Shown one piece after another: positions 1-9,577 of a DNA stretch of 64,000 bases. The DNA is from Aquibacillus sediminis. Lineage in GTDB: Bacteria > Bacillota > Bacilli > Bacillales > Amphibacillaceae. How positions within the stretch are numbered: position 1 is the stretch's first letter; each line of letters begins with the position of its first letter. The stretch covers positions 1 to 64,000 of the forward strand of contig NZ_SZNM01000013.1 of NCBI RefSeq assembly GCF_005870085.1, written 5' to 3'. The notes below the pieces were generated by a model that saw nothing but the letters and a program-made list of their open reading frames with translations, made no database searches and had not been told where the DNA came from. The translations under genes were made by a program, and so were the position numbers.

Positions 1-35
1 GTTTACTATAACAATTATCGATATCAATGGAACTT

Positions 36-73
36 AAAAAAGATGACCCCTATCCAATATAGGAATCATCTTC
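36..73 (-). terminator. Terminator downstream of hpf
   Basis: On the minus strand an AAGATGATTCCTAT-type stem closes on its complement and is followed by a run of T. It lies about 100 bases past the hpf stop, so it probably ends the hpf transcript. The bases between it and hpf hold only a short GTGTC/GACAC hairpin. Confidence 0.6.
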
Positions 74-170
74 AAGTAGCTTAATCTCTTTTTTCATAGT
101 GTCCTTGACACGGGTGCCAGTTTAAACTAAACAGGGCTCTTTTTTCATATTTCTATATTTAGTTACTTTT

Positions 171-725
171 TTAGCTAGGTTCAATCAGACCATAGCGTCC
201 ATCTTTACGGCGATAGACAACGTTTGTATCACCAGAATTTGCATTAGTAAATACATAGAATGCGTGTCCAAGCATATCCATTTGCAGGATAGCTTCTTCA
301 GAATCCATTGGTTTTAAATCAAAACGTTTGGTACGAACAATATCTATACCTTCGTCCTCTTCTTCCTCCTGAACCGCAACTGCTTCTTTTTCTAATTCGG
401 CAAACACATGTTTAGGGGAACCTTTTTGACGGAATTTACGATTAACTTTTGTTTTATATTTTCGAATTTGTCGTTCTAATTTGTCTACTACAAGGTCAAT
501 GGCAGCATACAGGTCAATATGTTGTTCCTCTGCTCTAAGTAATAGATTAGTCATTGGAATCGTTACCTCTATTTGCTGTTCATCATTATAGACACTAATG
601 TTGACGTTTACATCTGATGTTGGTGGAGTATCAAAGTATCGCTCAAGTTTTCCAACCTTTTTCTCAATGTATTCTTTGATTGCTCCTGTTACCTCTACAT
701 TTTCACCTCGGATGTTATATTTCAT
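171..725 (-). CDS. hpf: Long-form ribosome hibernation promoting factor
   Basis: This 184-residue protein matches long HPF (YvyD). The first 100 or so residues (MKYNIRGENVEVTGAIKEYI start, basic YKTKVNRKFRQKG near 90-103) form the ribosome-binding domain. After an acidic linker near 115-125, the C-terminal domain (from about 128, IVRTKRFDLKPMDSEEAI) is the part that dimerises. Long HPF joins two 70S ribosomes into inactive 100S dimers in stationary phase. The start has a strong AAAGGAGGA ribosome binding site. In Bacillaceae hpf normally precedes secA, which would lie beyond the left edge. The position next to late flagellar genes is also as in B. subtilis. Confidence 0.96.
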   Translation of the reverse strand: MKYNIRGENVEVTGAIKEYIEKKVGKLERYFDTPPTSDVNVNISVYNDEQQIEVTIPMTNLLLRAEEQHIDLYAAIDLVVDKLERQIRKYKTKVNRKFRQKGSPKHVFAELEKEAVAVQEEEEDEGIDIVRTKRFDLKPMDSEEAILQMDMLGHAFYVFTNANSGDTNVVYRRKDGRYGLIEPS

Positions 726-889
726 TAAAAGTGTCCTCCTTTCATCCTTATGTATTACATATTCTAGTATACCCTGTCTAATTCCTGCAAAAACTGAAAA
801 AAATTAATATTTTTTGACGACAAATTATCGTCACATTTTAGCCACGGAATGTTCACACATCTAGCTTCTGACCCATTCGACAAATAATG

Positions 890-930
890 CAAAAAAAAAG
901 CCCCCAACCGCTAGACAGTAGAAGGGCTTG
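890..930 (-). terminator. Terminator overlapping the end of the 128-aa gene
   Basis: AAGCCC and GGGCTT flank about 19 bases on the minus strand and are followed by nine T. The stem begins inside the last codons of the upstream gene, so coding and termination signals overlap. Confidence 0.65.
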
Positions 931-1297
931 TAACAGGTTCTTGTTCATCATTCTTATAGCTGCGCAGTCCATATTCGCAGGCATTCATAGCCAAGTTGAA
1001 ATTATTTTCATTTAAATGAAATAGTTTGGTAGCTTTAAAATCATTTCTTCCTTGATAGAGATGTACAGCTAGTTGTGCTAGCATGGAGATCTCCGGGGAA
1101 AACTTGATTTCATTAAACATCTGCTGGTACGAAAACTCTAGGGTGTATTCATTTAAATAATCCTTCATATTATTCTCTAATTCCTTGTTGCCCGCCATGA
1201 GATATAATACTAAATAATGTTGACTCATTGAGAATTTGGGAAACTGTCTACATAACTTTGTATAGTTTTTTTGATGCCTCTTATTTATAAACTCCAT
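911..1297 (-). CDS. Uncharacterised 128-residue protein
   Basis: The protein starts MEFINKRHQKNYTKL and has no signal peptide or membrane segment. It is rich in aromatic residues (QHYLVLYLM, YTLEFSYQQM) and looks like a soluble helical fold. The opening is reminiscent of small DUF6075-type proteins of Bacillus and its phages, but I cannot confirm the family. An AAAGGG site sits 9 bases before the ATG. It is monocistronic, with its own terminator, between hpf and a dispersed repeat. Function unknown. Confidence 0.7.
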   Translation of the reverse strand: MEFINKRHQKNYTKLCRQFPKFSMSQHYLVLYLMAGNKELENNMKDYLNEYTLEFSYQQMFNEIKFSPEISMLAQLAVHLYQGRNDFKATKLFHLNENNFNLAMNACEYGLRSYKNDEQEPVTSPSTV

Positions 1298-1375
1298 AAA
1301 ATAACCCTTTCGTTTAGTTTAGATTGTACGGTTGTTTTTTGAAAGACTGTTGATAGTCGCAATAACTATAAACCC

Positions 1376-1858
1376 CGACGTAACTTTGTTATACTTCCTT
1401 CCGTTCTTAACAAAAATGAGTGCTGAATTTCCGCTTCAGAAATACACTACGCTTTCCGTGGGTGGCTGATGAGCCTCCTTGAAAATAAAGAACAATTTTC
1501 TGCGTGCGATGTAACGCTGCCGTAGCCTTCCTTGTCCTCGTTCGTCCCTCACTGCGGGGTCTCACCTAGGCCATTCCTCCCACAGGAGTCTCCGTGTATT
1601 TCTTCCGCTAATATCATGCTTGTTAAGTTTGAAAAAGAAATTCAATACATTGTATTTAAAGTTTATAACTATCTATAATCAGAACACCACGAACAGCGTA
1701 GGTAGAATACGGAGACCTATGGTGATCCACTTGATAAAGTGGGTTTCTTTACCAAGTTAGCTGAAGCCGTGCCCATGGAAAGCGGAGTATTCTACCGAAG
1801 CGGTGTACAGCACTTAACTAAAATCAGGACAGGGATAACTAACAAAAAAGTTACGTCG
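1376..1858 (+). repeat. Dispersed two-hairpin element, copy 1
   Basis: The ends are a perfect 12-bp inverted pair, CGACGTAACTTT at 1376-1387 and AAAGTTACGTCG at 1847-1858. Inside are a left half (about 1420-1612; GAAATACACTACGC ... GTGTATTTC) and a right half (about 1690-1812; GGTAGAATACGG ... GTATTCTACC), each an imperfect long hairpin. The left half carries an inserted cassette at about 1481-1540 (GAAAATAAAG ... CCTTCCTTGTCC) that also occurs in the right halves of other copies. The 60-codon reading frame inside it (1739-1921) looks fortuitous. Confidence 0.85.
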
Positions 1859-1917
1859 CAGTTTCTATCAAATCCACGACCACTGAAATCAAAAAATCTT
1901 ACAATAAAGCCCAAAAA

Positions 1918-1946
1918 CTAAACAGTCAGCTAATCAACTGACTGTT
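1918..1946 (-). terminator. Terminator after chemoreceptor gene 1
   Basis: AACAGTCAG and CTGACTGTT form a perfect 9-bp stem with an 8-base loop. On the minus strand it is followed by TAGTTTTTG. It lies 23 bases beyond the stop of the chemoreceptor. Confidence 0.75.
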
Positions 1947-1968
1947 AAAAAAATCTAACCCATTGCTT

Positions 1969-3678
1969 CTATAACTTAAACTGTCTTACAAGTTCATTTA
2001 ACTCTTCTGCTAATTCAGCAAGTTGGTTAGAGTTAGCAGAAATCTCTTCCATCGAACTAGTTGATTGTTGAGCGGAGGCTGCTGTTTGTTCTACACCTGC
2101 AGCTGACTCTTCAGAGACAGAAGCGATTTCTTCAACAGCTGTACTCATTTCCTGACTGCTTGCCGACATATTTGATAAGTTATTCGTTACAGTTTGGATG
2201 TTTGTTACCATATCGCTAACAGCTGATTCGATTTCCGTGAACGTTTCTTTAGTTGATTGCATTTGACTTGTACCTTTTTCCACTTCTTGGTACCCGCCTT
2301 GTAATGATTCTGCTACAACTGTTGATTCTGATTGAATGCTTTGCACAATGCTTGTAATATCTGTTACCGAAACACCAACCTGTTCCGCTAGTTTTCGCAC
2401 TTCATCGGCAACGACTGCAAAACCTTTACCATGTTCACCAGCACGGGCTGCTTCGATCGCCGCATTTAATGCAAGTAAATTAGTCTGATCAGCAATATCC
2501 TGGATCACGGACACTAACTTAGAAATTTCTTTCGACTGTTCATCAAGGCCTTTTACCTTTTCTACTGCATCATTTACAATTTGATCAATCGTCGCCATTT
2601 GCTTAGTCGATGTTTCCATCAATTGAGCGCCTTCTGTAGTCATGCCAAGAACATGATTGGATGCCTGGTGTATTTCTTCCCCATTCGCGTTCGCTTGTTG
2701 CATTTTTGCTGAAAATGACTCCATTGTGGCAGCAAGGTCACTTGCATTGTTTGCTTGGGATTCAGATCCTGATGCAAGCTCTTGCATCGTGGTTGCGACT
2801 TGTTGTGATCCTTGTTTAACCTCATTGGCAGATTGAGTTAATTCCTCACTTTGACTACTTACTGTTTCCGAGACATTATTAATTTGTTGTAGTAAATAAC
2901 GCATGTTATCCATCATCAAATTGGTTGTGGTCATTAATTCGCTAATCTCATCTTTGCCCTTCGTTTCTAGTGGTTCTTGACTTAGATCTCCACCAGTAAT
3001 CGTCTGCATTCTTTCCATCACCTTATGAATTGGGCTCGTAATCATTCGTGAAGTGAACAGAGCAACGAAAATAGCTAGTACAATAATCAAGATCGTAACA
3101 CCAAGTCCAATGTATAAAATCATATTCCCTAAACCAATATTGTCTTGTCCATTTGCTTCAACAGAAGTGTATTTATTTTCCGCTAATTCTTGAAAACCTG
3201 CAACTAACTCATCGGCAAGTGGTTGAACTTGATTGGACATAATTTCCATTGCCACATCTTCGTTCCCTTGATCATATTGTTCAAACACTTCATCTGTTAA
3301 GTGTCCCCACTCAATCTTTTTATCGAGCAGTTCTTTAGCATATTCAGAATCACTGTTTTCCATTACATAGTTTTCTAGTTCAATACTTTCATCAAGTGTG
3401 TCATTAAATTCTTGTTTGTAATTTTCATTTCCATATAAAAGATAGCCACGCAACAAACCTGTCCGATGCGCCATATTGGTTGCTAGTTTCTCATCTGCTA
3501 CTAATAAAGGAATGTCTTGTTCAACCATCGTTTCGGTTTTTTGATTGAGTTGGTTGACACCAAAGAAATTATACAGACCTAAAATCACTACAAGTACAAG
3601 TACGATTGAAAAACCAAGTAAAATCTTGGCCTTAAGACTTGATAACGTAAACTTACCTTTAAACCGTTTTCGCTTCAT
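1969..3678 (-). CDS. Methyl-accepting chemotaxis protein
   Basis: This 569-residue receptor has a basic N-terminus, a membrane helix at about 15-37, an extracellular four-helix-bundle type sensor to about 185, a second membrane helix at about 186-208 and a HAMP domain ([15 protein letters not shown]). A long methyl-accepting signalling coiled coil follows. The conserved hairpin tip is present ([39 protein letters not shown]), where CheA and CheW bind. The signalling half is nearly identical to the receptor at 7261-8970, so the two are paralogues. It is monocistronic, with its own promoter and a structured leader ending in a terminator (3940-4118), which suggests regulated readthrough. Confidence 0.95.
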   Translation of the reverse strand: MKRKRFKGKFTLSSLKAKILLGFSIVLVLVVILGLYNFFGVNQLNQKTETMVEQDIPLLVADEKLATNMAHRTGLLRGYLLYGNENYKQEFNDTLDESIELENYVMENSDSEYAKELLDKKIEWGHLTDEVFEQYDQGNEDVAMEIMSNQVQPLADELVAGFQELAENKYTSVEANGQDNIGLGNMILYIGLGVTILIIVLAIFVALFTSRMITSPIHKVMERMQTITGGDLSQEPLETKGKDEISELMTTTNLMMDNMRYLLQQINNVSETVSSQSEELTQSANEVKQGSQQVATTMQELASGSESQANNASDLAATMESFSAKMQQANANGEEIHQASNHVLGMTTEGAQLMETSTKQMATIDQIVNDAVEKVKGLDEQSKEISKLVSVIQDIADQTNLLALNAAIEAARAGEHGKGFAVVADEVRKLAEQVGVSVTDITSIVQSIQSESTVVAESLQGGYQEVEKGTSQMQSTKETFTEIESAVSDMVTNIQTVTNNLSNMSASSQEMSTAVEEIASVSEESAAGVEQTAASAQQSTSSMEEISANSNQLAELAEELNELVRQFKL

Positions 3679-3939
3679 CTCCGATCATCCTTTTCATTTT
3701 TTATCATACGGAGATTGGGATTAAATTGCTCTCGACAACAGTGGCCGTTACAGGACTTTGTTCCGGCTTCTAATATTTGTTGGCATTCTTTGGACATGTT
3801 CATCGTATCATGTCCATCTACTAGTTAATATCCAAATTCTTCGTTGCATCCGGATGAATGTAGCCACTTAACTTATTTGGGTTGCCAATCATTGTTTCTC
3901 CATACTCCAATACGTACTGTTCTAAAAAATAAATGCACT

Positions 3940-3967
3940 AAAAAAAGCTATCCCAGTCTAGGGTAGC
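3940..3967 (-). terminator. Terminator in the leader of chemoreceptor gene 1
   Basis: On the minus strand GCTACCC pairs with GGGATAGC (one bulged A), followed by TTTTTTT. It lies about 260 bases upstream of the gene and about 105 bases downstream of the promoter, so it sits in the leader rather than after a gene. Confidence 0.65.
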
Positions 3968-4072
3968 AAACTAGATTAATAGGTTATACAATAATAGGTA
4001 TGTCGAGTAATAAATTTCATTTGTAATAAGAAATTTCTGACCATTCTATGTATTTTTTAACCTTCTAATCTA
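3968..4072 (-). promoter_or_regulatory. Candidate structured RNA leader of chemoreceptor gene 1
   Basis: TAGATTA at 4072-4066 pairs perfectly with TAATCTA at 3978-3972, and the adjacent GGTTA (4062-4058) pairs with TAACC (3986-3982), so two stacked helices close a domain of about 100 bases. The 3' strand contains CTAGA, which can instead pair with TCTAG in the terminator loop at 3957-3961. This is the architecture of a riboswitch or other attenuator. The c-di-GMP-I core GGACGCAAAG is absent, and I recognise no known aptamer. Confidence 0.4.
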
Positions 4073-4077
4073 AATTA

Positions 4078-4118
4078 AATATACCGCAACAACCCTTGCG
4101 ATTCAACAGTTTTCGACA
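4078..4118 (-). promoter_or_regulatory. Sigma-A promoter with tandem 0A-box-like sites, chemoreceptor gene 1
   Basis: The -35 TTGAAT (4106-4101) and -10 TATATT (4083-4078) are separated by 17 bp. TGTCGAA (4118-4112) and TGTTGAA (4108-4102) stand 10 bp apart, start to start, and the second overlaps the -35. TGTCGAA is the Spo0A box consensus. The same arrangement precedes cheX and the LuxR regulator at 12117. Confidence 0.65.
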
Positions 4119-4159
4119 AAAAAACATATTATGTTTTGCGAATGTTCATAAATGAAAGC

Positions 4160-4204
4160 AAAAATTGCCAGGTACTTCGTAATCAGAAAAGTACCTGGCA
4201 AAAT
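4160..4204 (-). terminator. Terminator after the GGDEF-EAL gene
   Basis: TTGCCAGGTACTT pairs with AAGTACCTGGCAA around an 11-base loop and is followed on the minus strand by TTTTTGC. It begins immediately after the stop codon of the gene ending at 4211. Confidence 0.85.
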
Positions 4205-4210
4205 TTGTAT

Positions 4211-6973
4211 TTAGGCAATATTTTTTTGAACATAGGCAAGTAACTGTTCGTTTGTTAATGGTTGACTAAATAAAAACCCTTGCACATAGTGACAATATTT
4301 ATCTTGCAAGTAGTTGTATTGTTCTTCTGTTTCAATTCCTTCTGCAACGACCGTTAGTTTCATCTTTTCCGCAATGTCAAAGACAGCATTTAAGATCACA
4401 TCATCGTTATCCTCTTCTAGCAGGCCATTAACTAATGATCGATCAATCTTCAACGTATCAACCGGTAATCGTTTTAATGTGTTTAAGGAAGAGTAACCCG
4501 TACCAAAATCATCGATCGCAATGTCGATTCCCATACCTCTTAATTCTTTTAACACCTTAATGACTTGGCGTTTATTTTCCATAATCGTTGACTCGGTTAT
4601 TTCTAATTCCAAATATTTTGGATTCATGCCAGTTTCAGTTAAAACTTCTTGCACCATTTCTACGATTCTAGGGTTCTTTAATTGGACTGGAGATAAATTA
4701 ACCGATAGTTTAATCGGAGGCAGCCCTTGCTCCAGCCAAAGTTGGTTTTGCATACATGCCGTTTTTAGTACCCATTTACCCATGGCATGAATCAGTCCGG
4801 TTTGCTCTGAAATTGGAATAAATTCAGCTGGCGATATTAATCCAAGCACAGGGTGTTCCCAGCGAATTAAGGTTTCCATTCTCGTAATGCCTTGATTTTT
4901 CGTGCTTAAGATTGGCTGATATAGCAGGAAAAACTCGTTATTATCCATCGCTTGATAAAGATCCATTTCTAGTCTGTATTTTGTTTCTACTTCTGTCTCC
5001 ATATCGTCAGCATAAAAACGGAACGTATTTTTTCCTTGATCCTTCGCTTTATACATGGCAAGATCAGCCTTCTTAATTAGCGCATTTACGGTTTGTACGT
5101 CTTGCGTATAAATACTTATACCAATACTTGACGTCACGATGAATTTATTACCTTCGTAGACAAATGGACTCGCAAGTGCCTCTAATAGTTGTTTAGCAAG
5201 TTCAGCACCTTCTTGACGGTCAGCAATATTCGGTACAATAATAGTAAATTCATCGCCACCTAAACGGAATAAACTGCACTGTTCATTCAAACATTCACGC
5301 AGACGTTCACTCGCCATTTGTAACAAAGCATCTCCTGCATCATGACCAAATGTATCATTAATATATTTAAACCGATCCAAATCTAAAAATAATAATGCAA
5401 TCGAATGTTGCTCGACATCAGCACGCTCGATTTCCTTTCGTAAAGTCTCTTTGAATAATTTCCGATTTGGTAATTTAGTTAATTCATCATGGTATGCTTG
5501 ATACGTAATAAGTTCTTCCTGTTGTTTTCGATCGGTAATATCTGTTGCAACTGTAAGGACGAGTAATTCTCCTTCATTATCGGTTAACGGAACTTTTTCA
5601 ACATGGTACCAGCGCCGGTTTCCATGTTCGTCTATTAATTGATCCTCAAACTCTCTTGCTTGGCAACTTAAAATCACATTACGATTCATACTTAGATTTT
5701 TTTTAACCTCTTGCTTATCTGGATTAAATTCGATCTCTTTCCTTCCAATAATGTCATTAGGTGTTAATTGAAACATGTTGGCAAATTGTTTATTTGCCAT
5801 CGTATAATACCCTTCCATATTCATTGCATAAATAAGATTCGGGTTATGATTAATCACTCGATTCAAGAAATTTCGTTGTTGCTGTATTTGTAACGTCGAT
5901 TCTTGTATCTTTTGTTTATTTTTTTGAAGTTCATTAACCATGATATTAAACTTAGCAATAATCGCTCCAATTTCTGTCTTTTCATCAACCCCTTGTATAT
6001 AAGGGGTAACTTGTCCTTTGCTTAATTGATCCACCGCATAGAACAACCTTTTATACGGTTTAAGGTTTCGAATCATCATAATGGTAATGATCATAAATGT
6101 GATAATCGCTAATACGATAAAAATCTCGAATAAAGCTTTCTGAAATTTCCCTGATGTCATCAACGTCGATTCAACTGGGACTAAGGAAATAACTTCCCAC
6201 CCTAACCCATCAACTGCAGTGGACGATGTATAGAAAACTTCCCCCTGTGGGCTAATCACTTTGTCTGCAACTTTTTGATTTTCATCCATTATTGGCTCAA
6301 GGTCATCATTGTTCCCTATTTTTTGATAGTCTGGGTGAAATAAGATGTTTCCATTAGAATCTGTTACATAAACAAAGCTGTTCTCGGTAATTTCTAGGCC
6401 TTCAAAGATAGATTGAATCATCCGATTGCTTTGTAAATGCATGGAAAAATTGACGACACGTTCCACCTTTTGCCCTTGTGAAATGGGAGTGGACATGACA
6501 ACAATCTCTCGGTCATTGACACGTATTAAATCACTAAATGTAATTCTATTCGTATCAAATGCTTGCTGAAAATAATCATCATCCATGTAATCACCAACAA
6601 ATTGCAATTCATTTGGGTAATAGCCAACGATTTCACCAGTATTTTCGACAATGGTTGCTCCATCAAGATATTCTGAATAATCAACTATATCTTTTAATCG
6701 TTCATTCAAATCTAATCTGGAATCGACAGCAAAATTGGAATTATGTTGGACTTTAAGTGCTAACTGTCTTAATTCTGCTAAAAGAGTATTGACTTGGTAT
6801 TCAATTCTTGATGTTGAATTCTCAGAAAATGTTTTATATTGTTGCTCCGAATGATCAGAAAAGATTTTCTGTGATGTTAATAGCAACAAGGTGAACAAAC
6901 CGCCAACAATTGTCATATTCAGTAAGATCATCCGCCAGAAAGTTCTAGATTTCCAGAAGCTTAGTTTTTCCAC
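4211..6973 (-). CDS. Membrane sensor with HAMP, PAS, GGDEF and EAL domains
   Basis: This 920-residue protein has a membrane helix at about 13-33, a large extracellular Cache-type sensor at 35-275, a second helix at 281-301, HAMP at 302-355, PAS at 370-485, GGDEF at 490-650 and EAL at 665-915. The cyclase motif is intact (GGDEF at 572-576), with no RxxD inhibitory site before it. The EAL motif reads ETL at 700-702, and the other phosphodiesterase residues are present (NLSP, ELEITEST, DDFGTGYSS, KIDRS, AEGIE). It may therefore make, degrade or do both to c-di-GMP. The start is GTG. It is monocistronic, behind a leader with a possible three-way junction (7000-7104). Confidence 0.93.
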   Translation of the reverse strand: MEKLSFWKSRTFWRMILLNMTIVGGLFTLLLLTSQKIFSDHSEQQYKTFSENSTSRIEYQVNTLLAELRQLALKVQHNSNFAVDSRLDLNERLKDIVDYSEYLDGATIVENTGEIVGYYPNELQFVGDYMDDDYFQQAFDTNRITFSDLIRVNDREIVVMSTPISQGQKVERVVNFSMHLQSNRMIQSIFEGLEITENSFVYVTDSNGNILFHPDYQKIGNNDDLEPIMDENQKVADKVISPQGEVFYTSSTAVDGLGWEVISLVPVESTLMTSGKFQKALFEIFIVLAIITFMIITIMMIRNLKPYKRLFYAVDQLSKGQVTPYIQGVDEKTEIGAIIAKFNIMVNELQKNKQKIQESTLQIQQQRNFLNRVINHNPNLIYAMNMEGYYTMANKQFANMFQLTPNDIIGRKEIEFNPDKQEVKKNLSMNRNVILSCQAREFEDQLIDEHGNRRWYHVEKVPLTDNEGELLVLTVATDITDRKQQEELITYQAYHDELTKLPNRKLFKETLRKEIERADVEQHSIALLFLDLDRFKYINDTFGHDAGDALLQMASERLRECLNEQCSLFRLGGDEFTIIVPNIADRQEGAELAKQLLEALASPFVYEGNKFIVTSSIGISIYTQDVQTVNALIKKADLAMYKAKDQGKNTFRFYADDMETEVETKYRLEMDLYQAMDNNEFFLLYQPILSTKNQGITRMETLIRWEHPVLGLISPAEFIPISEQTGLIHAMGKWVLKTACMQNQLWLEQGLPPIKLSVNLSPVQLKNPRIVEMVQEVLTETGMNPKYLELEITESTIMENKRQVIKVLKELRGMGIDIAIDDFGTGYSSLNTLKRLPVDTLKIDRSLVNGLLEEDNDDVILNAVFDIAEKMKLTVVAEGIETEEQYNYLQDKYCHYVQGFLFSQPLTNEQLLAYVQKNIA

Positions 6974-6999
6974 GATACGTTTCTTTTCCCTTCTTTATA

Positions 7000-7104
7000 A
7001 GGATGCTAGTGCGAACCTGCAGCAACGAAGGTTCCCCTCCTCACTGTTACCAATGAAAAAATGAAGGATAGCCAGTAAACATAACTGACTATCCAAAGCA
7101 TCCT
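7000..7104 (-). promoter_or_regulatory. Possible three-way-junction leader of the GGDEF-EAL gene
   Basis: AGGATGCT (7104-7097) and AGCATCCT (7007-7000) form an 8-bp closing helix. Inside are an 11-bp hairpin (7094-7066, GGATAGTCAGT with ACTGGCTATCC, followed by TTCATTTTTT) and a 6-bp hairpin (GAACCT/AGGTTC, 7034-7013). The first hairpin could be no more than the terminator of the upstream chemoreceptor operon. The closing helix across it, ending 27 bases before the start codon, suggests a leader structure. No known aptamer is recognised. Confidence 0.35.
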
Positions 7105-7260
7105 ATTTACATGTTTGTTAATTTAAATCTATTTTAATTAATTGTTGTTACTCACTTTACATATGTTTTATTACTTACGTTATCTAGCTCATTTTGCTTT
7201 TAATAATGTAGTTTAATTTGTAAAAAACGATTTCCATTGGGCTAGAAGCAAGTAAACAGC

Positions 7261-8970
7261 CTAAATCTTAAACTGACGAACAAGCCCATTTAACTTTTCA
7301 GCCAGCTGTGCTAACTCATCAGAACTTGCTGCAATTTCTTCCATTGAACCATTTGACTGTTGCACAGATGCTGAAGTCTGTTCAACGCCTGCAGCAGATT
7401 GCTCAGATACCGAGGCAATTTCTTGAATCGATGCACTCATTTCTTGGCTGTTTGCCGACATCGACGATAAATTGTCGGTAACGGTTTGAATGTTTGCTAC
7501 CATTTCTTGGACCGCAGACTCAATTTCTTTAAACGTTTTTCCTGTAGTGTCCATTTGCTTTGAACCTTTTTCCACTTCTTGGTATCCTTCAAGCAAGGAT
7601 TCTGCAACGTTTGATGATTCTTGTTGGATACTTCCAACAATACCGGTAATGTCTGATACCGATGAACCGACTTGTTCCGCCAATTTACGGACTTCATCCG
7701 CAACAACAGCAAAGCCCTTTCCGTGTTCGCCGGCACGTGCCGCTTCAATTGCTGCATTTAAAGCCAATAAGTTCGTTTGGTCGGCAATGTCTTTAATCAC
7801 AGAAACTAACTTGGTAATTTGTTTCGACTGGGCATCTAAACCATTTACCTTTTCCACTGCATCCTGTACGATTTGATCAATTGTTGCCATTTGTTTCACG
7901 GATTGTTCCATTAATTGGGCTCCGTCACCAGTCATACCAAGTACATCATTAGAAGATTGATAGATCTCTTCTCCATTGGCGTTTGCTTCTTGCATTTTCG
8001 ATGTGAAAGAATCCATCACAGACGACAAGTCACTCGCATTGTTTGCTTGTGTTTCAGATCCAGTTGATAGTTCTTCCATTGTGGAGGCAATTTGTTCGGA
8101 ACCTTGTTTCACTTCATTTGCTGATTGGGTCAACTCTTCACTTTGTCCACTTACGGTTTCTGAGATCTCGGAAATTTGTTGGATCATCCCTTTTAAGTTT
8201 TGTCCCATCGTGTTCACAGACTCACCTAATCGGCCTATTTCATCTTTTCCATCATACTGGATCGCCTCGACAGTAAGATTACCATCTGCAATTTGATCAC
8301 TGACTTGGACGACTTCATTAAGATTTCTAGATACAACGCGACTTACTACTACAATAAGCACAACACCGATAATGATCGCTGCCACCATCGCTGCGATAAG
8401 AACTAACAATGTCAATTCTTGGCTTGCTTTCGCTTCAGAAACTGCTGTTTTCCGTTCCTCATTGACAAGTGTTCGCAATTCCTCTAATTGATCAACACTT
8501 TGGGATCTGATGTTATTTACTTCACGTAGTAGATTTTCAGCTAGTGATCGATCGCCACTGTCCATTGCAGGAACAATTTGATTGAGGAAAATGTTGTTCA
8601 TTTTATTATCATTTGTAACGATCTGATCAAATAACATTTGCAATTCACTTGTATCCATTCTGTCGGTAATTGCCATCTCTAACGCGGTAAACTCTTCAGA
8701 CCGTGTTTCATACTCCGTCACATAGCTTGAGTCACTTTCTAATACATAGTTAGCAGCTCTTAATGCCTTTGTACGAGTTAAAGAACCCATTTCGGTTACT
8801 TGAACAGCTCGATCACCTCTGCGTTCCAATGCCTCAATGTCGTTCCCTACATCATTTATTAACATCGACACAACCGTTGTTGCGATTCCAAATAATAAAA
8901 ACACCACAATCATGATCGTTGCATATTTCCAACCGATCCGCATGTTTTTAAACTTTAATTTGTTTAACAC
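7261..8970 (-). CDS. Methyl-accepting chemotaxis protein
   Basis: This 569-residue receptor has a membrane helix at about 17-38, a helical-bundle periplasmic sensor to about 185 (4HB type, [21 protein letters not shown]), a second membrane helix at about 187-210, HAMP and a signalling coiled coil with the conserved tip ([20 protein letters not shown]). The cytoplasmic half is almost the same as that of the receptor at 1969-3678, while the sensor halves differ, so the pair arose by duplication with sensor divergence. It lies 48 bases after cheX and is probably co-transcribed with it under the c-di-GMP riboswitch at 9578-9670. Confidence 0.95.
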   Translation of the reverse strand: MLNKLKFKNMRIGWKYATIMIVVFLLFGIATTVVSMLINDVGNDIEALERRGDRAVQVTEMGSLTRTKALRAANYVLESDSSYVTEYETRSEEFTALEMAITDRMDTSELQMLFDQIVTNDNKMNNIFLNQIVPAMDSGDRSLAENLLREVNNIRSQSVDQLEELRTLVNEERKTAVSEAKASQELTLLVLIAAMVAAIIIGVVLIVVVSRVVSRNLNEVVQVSDQIADGNLTVEAIQYDGKDEIGRLGESVNTMGQNLKGMIQQISEISETVSGQSEELTQSANEVKQGSEQIASTMEELSTGSETQANNASDLSSVMDSFTSKMQEANANGEEIYQSSNDVLGMTGDGAQLMEQSVKQMATIDQIVQDAVEKVNGLDAQSKQITKLVSVIKDIADQTNLLALNAAIEAARAGEHGKGFAVVADEVRKLAEQVGSSVSDITGIVGSIQQESSNVAESLLEGYQEVEKGSKQMDTTGKTFKEIESAVQEMVANIQTVTDNLSSMSANSQEMSASIQEIASVSEQSAAGVEQTSASVQQSNGSMEEIAASSDELAQLAEKLNGLVRQFKI

Positions 8971-9018
8971 CGTTGCTTCCCCCTTATAATTGAAACGGAA
9001 TTCCTTCCCCCTCTAAGA

Positions 9019-9471
9019 TTAATCGATCAATAAATAAATGCCCATATCCCCTGCATTTTCAAAAGTAACAGGTACTTGTAAAGCTTTATCATAACCAGAA
9101 AGTGTGGTGGCACCCTGAAACATGGTCGGAGAGGTAATATCAATGCGGATGCCTTGTTCAACAATATTGGTTGAAAGTCCTCCAGCAATCATATTCCCTA
9201 ATTCTCCGCTAAAAGAAGCTAGCATTTCTCCTTCAAGGGCCATTCCAAACATTTTTTCTCCAATTGTGCCAAAAACAGTCATATCTCCGGTTAACACCAT
9301 TTTCCCTCTTAAATCACCAGTAATCCCAATAAGCACACCAAATTCCATTGTTAAAGCTTGTTCCAATAATTTGGGTTGGTCCACCGTTACATCCAATGGA
9401 ACAACATTTTTAATTGATCCGATCGTTCCATTTAATAAACTTGTTACGTGTTGGCTTCTCTGCGCTGTCAC
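9019..9471 (-). CDS. cheX: CheX-type chemotaxis phosphatase
   Basis: The protein of about 150 residues matches the CheX/CheC family that dephosphorylates CheY-P. The active-site helix motif is recognisable in ExxNMIAGG form (SFSGELGNMIAGGLS, about 85-99), with repeated beta-sheet segments before and after. I place the start at the GTG at 9471, because AAGGGG then lies 9 bases upstream; the GTG at 9480 would leave only 2 bases. It is the first gene of a cheX-chemoreceptor pair and follows a sigma-A promoter, a c-di-GMP-I riboswitch and a terminator, so chemotactic adaptation here should respond to c-di-GMP. Confidence 0.88.
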   Translation of the reverse strand: MTAQRSQHVTSLLNGTIGSIKNVVPLDVTVDQPKLLEQALTMEFGVLIGITGDLRGKMVLTGDMTVFGTIGEKMFGMALEGEMLASFSGELGNMIAGGLSTNIVEQGIRIDITSPTMFQGATTLSGYDKALQVPVTFENAGDMGIYLLID

Positions 9472-9520
9472 ACCTATCACATCCCCTTAGTCAATCGTTT
9501 CTCTCCATCTATCCATAAAA

Positions 9521-9561
9521 GACATAAGAAAAGACTATCCTCAAACAACATGAGAATAGCC
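9521..9561 (-). terminator. Expression-platform terminator of the cheX riboswitch
   Basis: On the minus strand CTATTCTCA pairs with TGAGGATAG around a 7-base loop, followed by TCTTTTCTT. The stem is almost the same as that after the riboswitch at 11879 (CTATTCTC/GAGGATAG). Confidence 0.75.
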
Positions 9562-9577
9562 AATATGAGACGAATCA

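Noticed and set aside
876-882. A single TGTCGAA upstream of hpf
   Set aside because: There is no second box at 10 bp and no promoter in register, so it was not counted with the three tandem sites.
1739-1921. 60-codon reading frame within dispersed element copy 1
   Set aside because: The same sequence is out of frame or disrupted in other copies, and it has no ribosome binding site.
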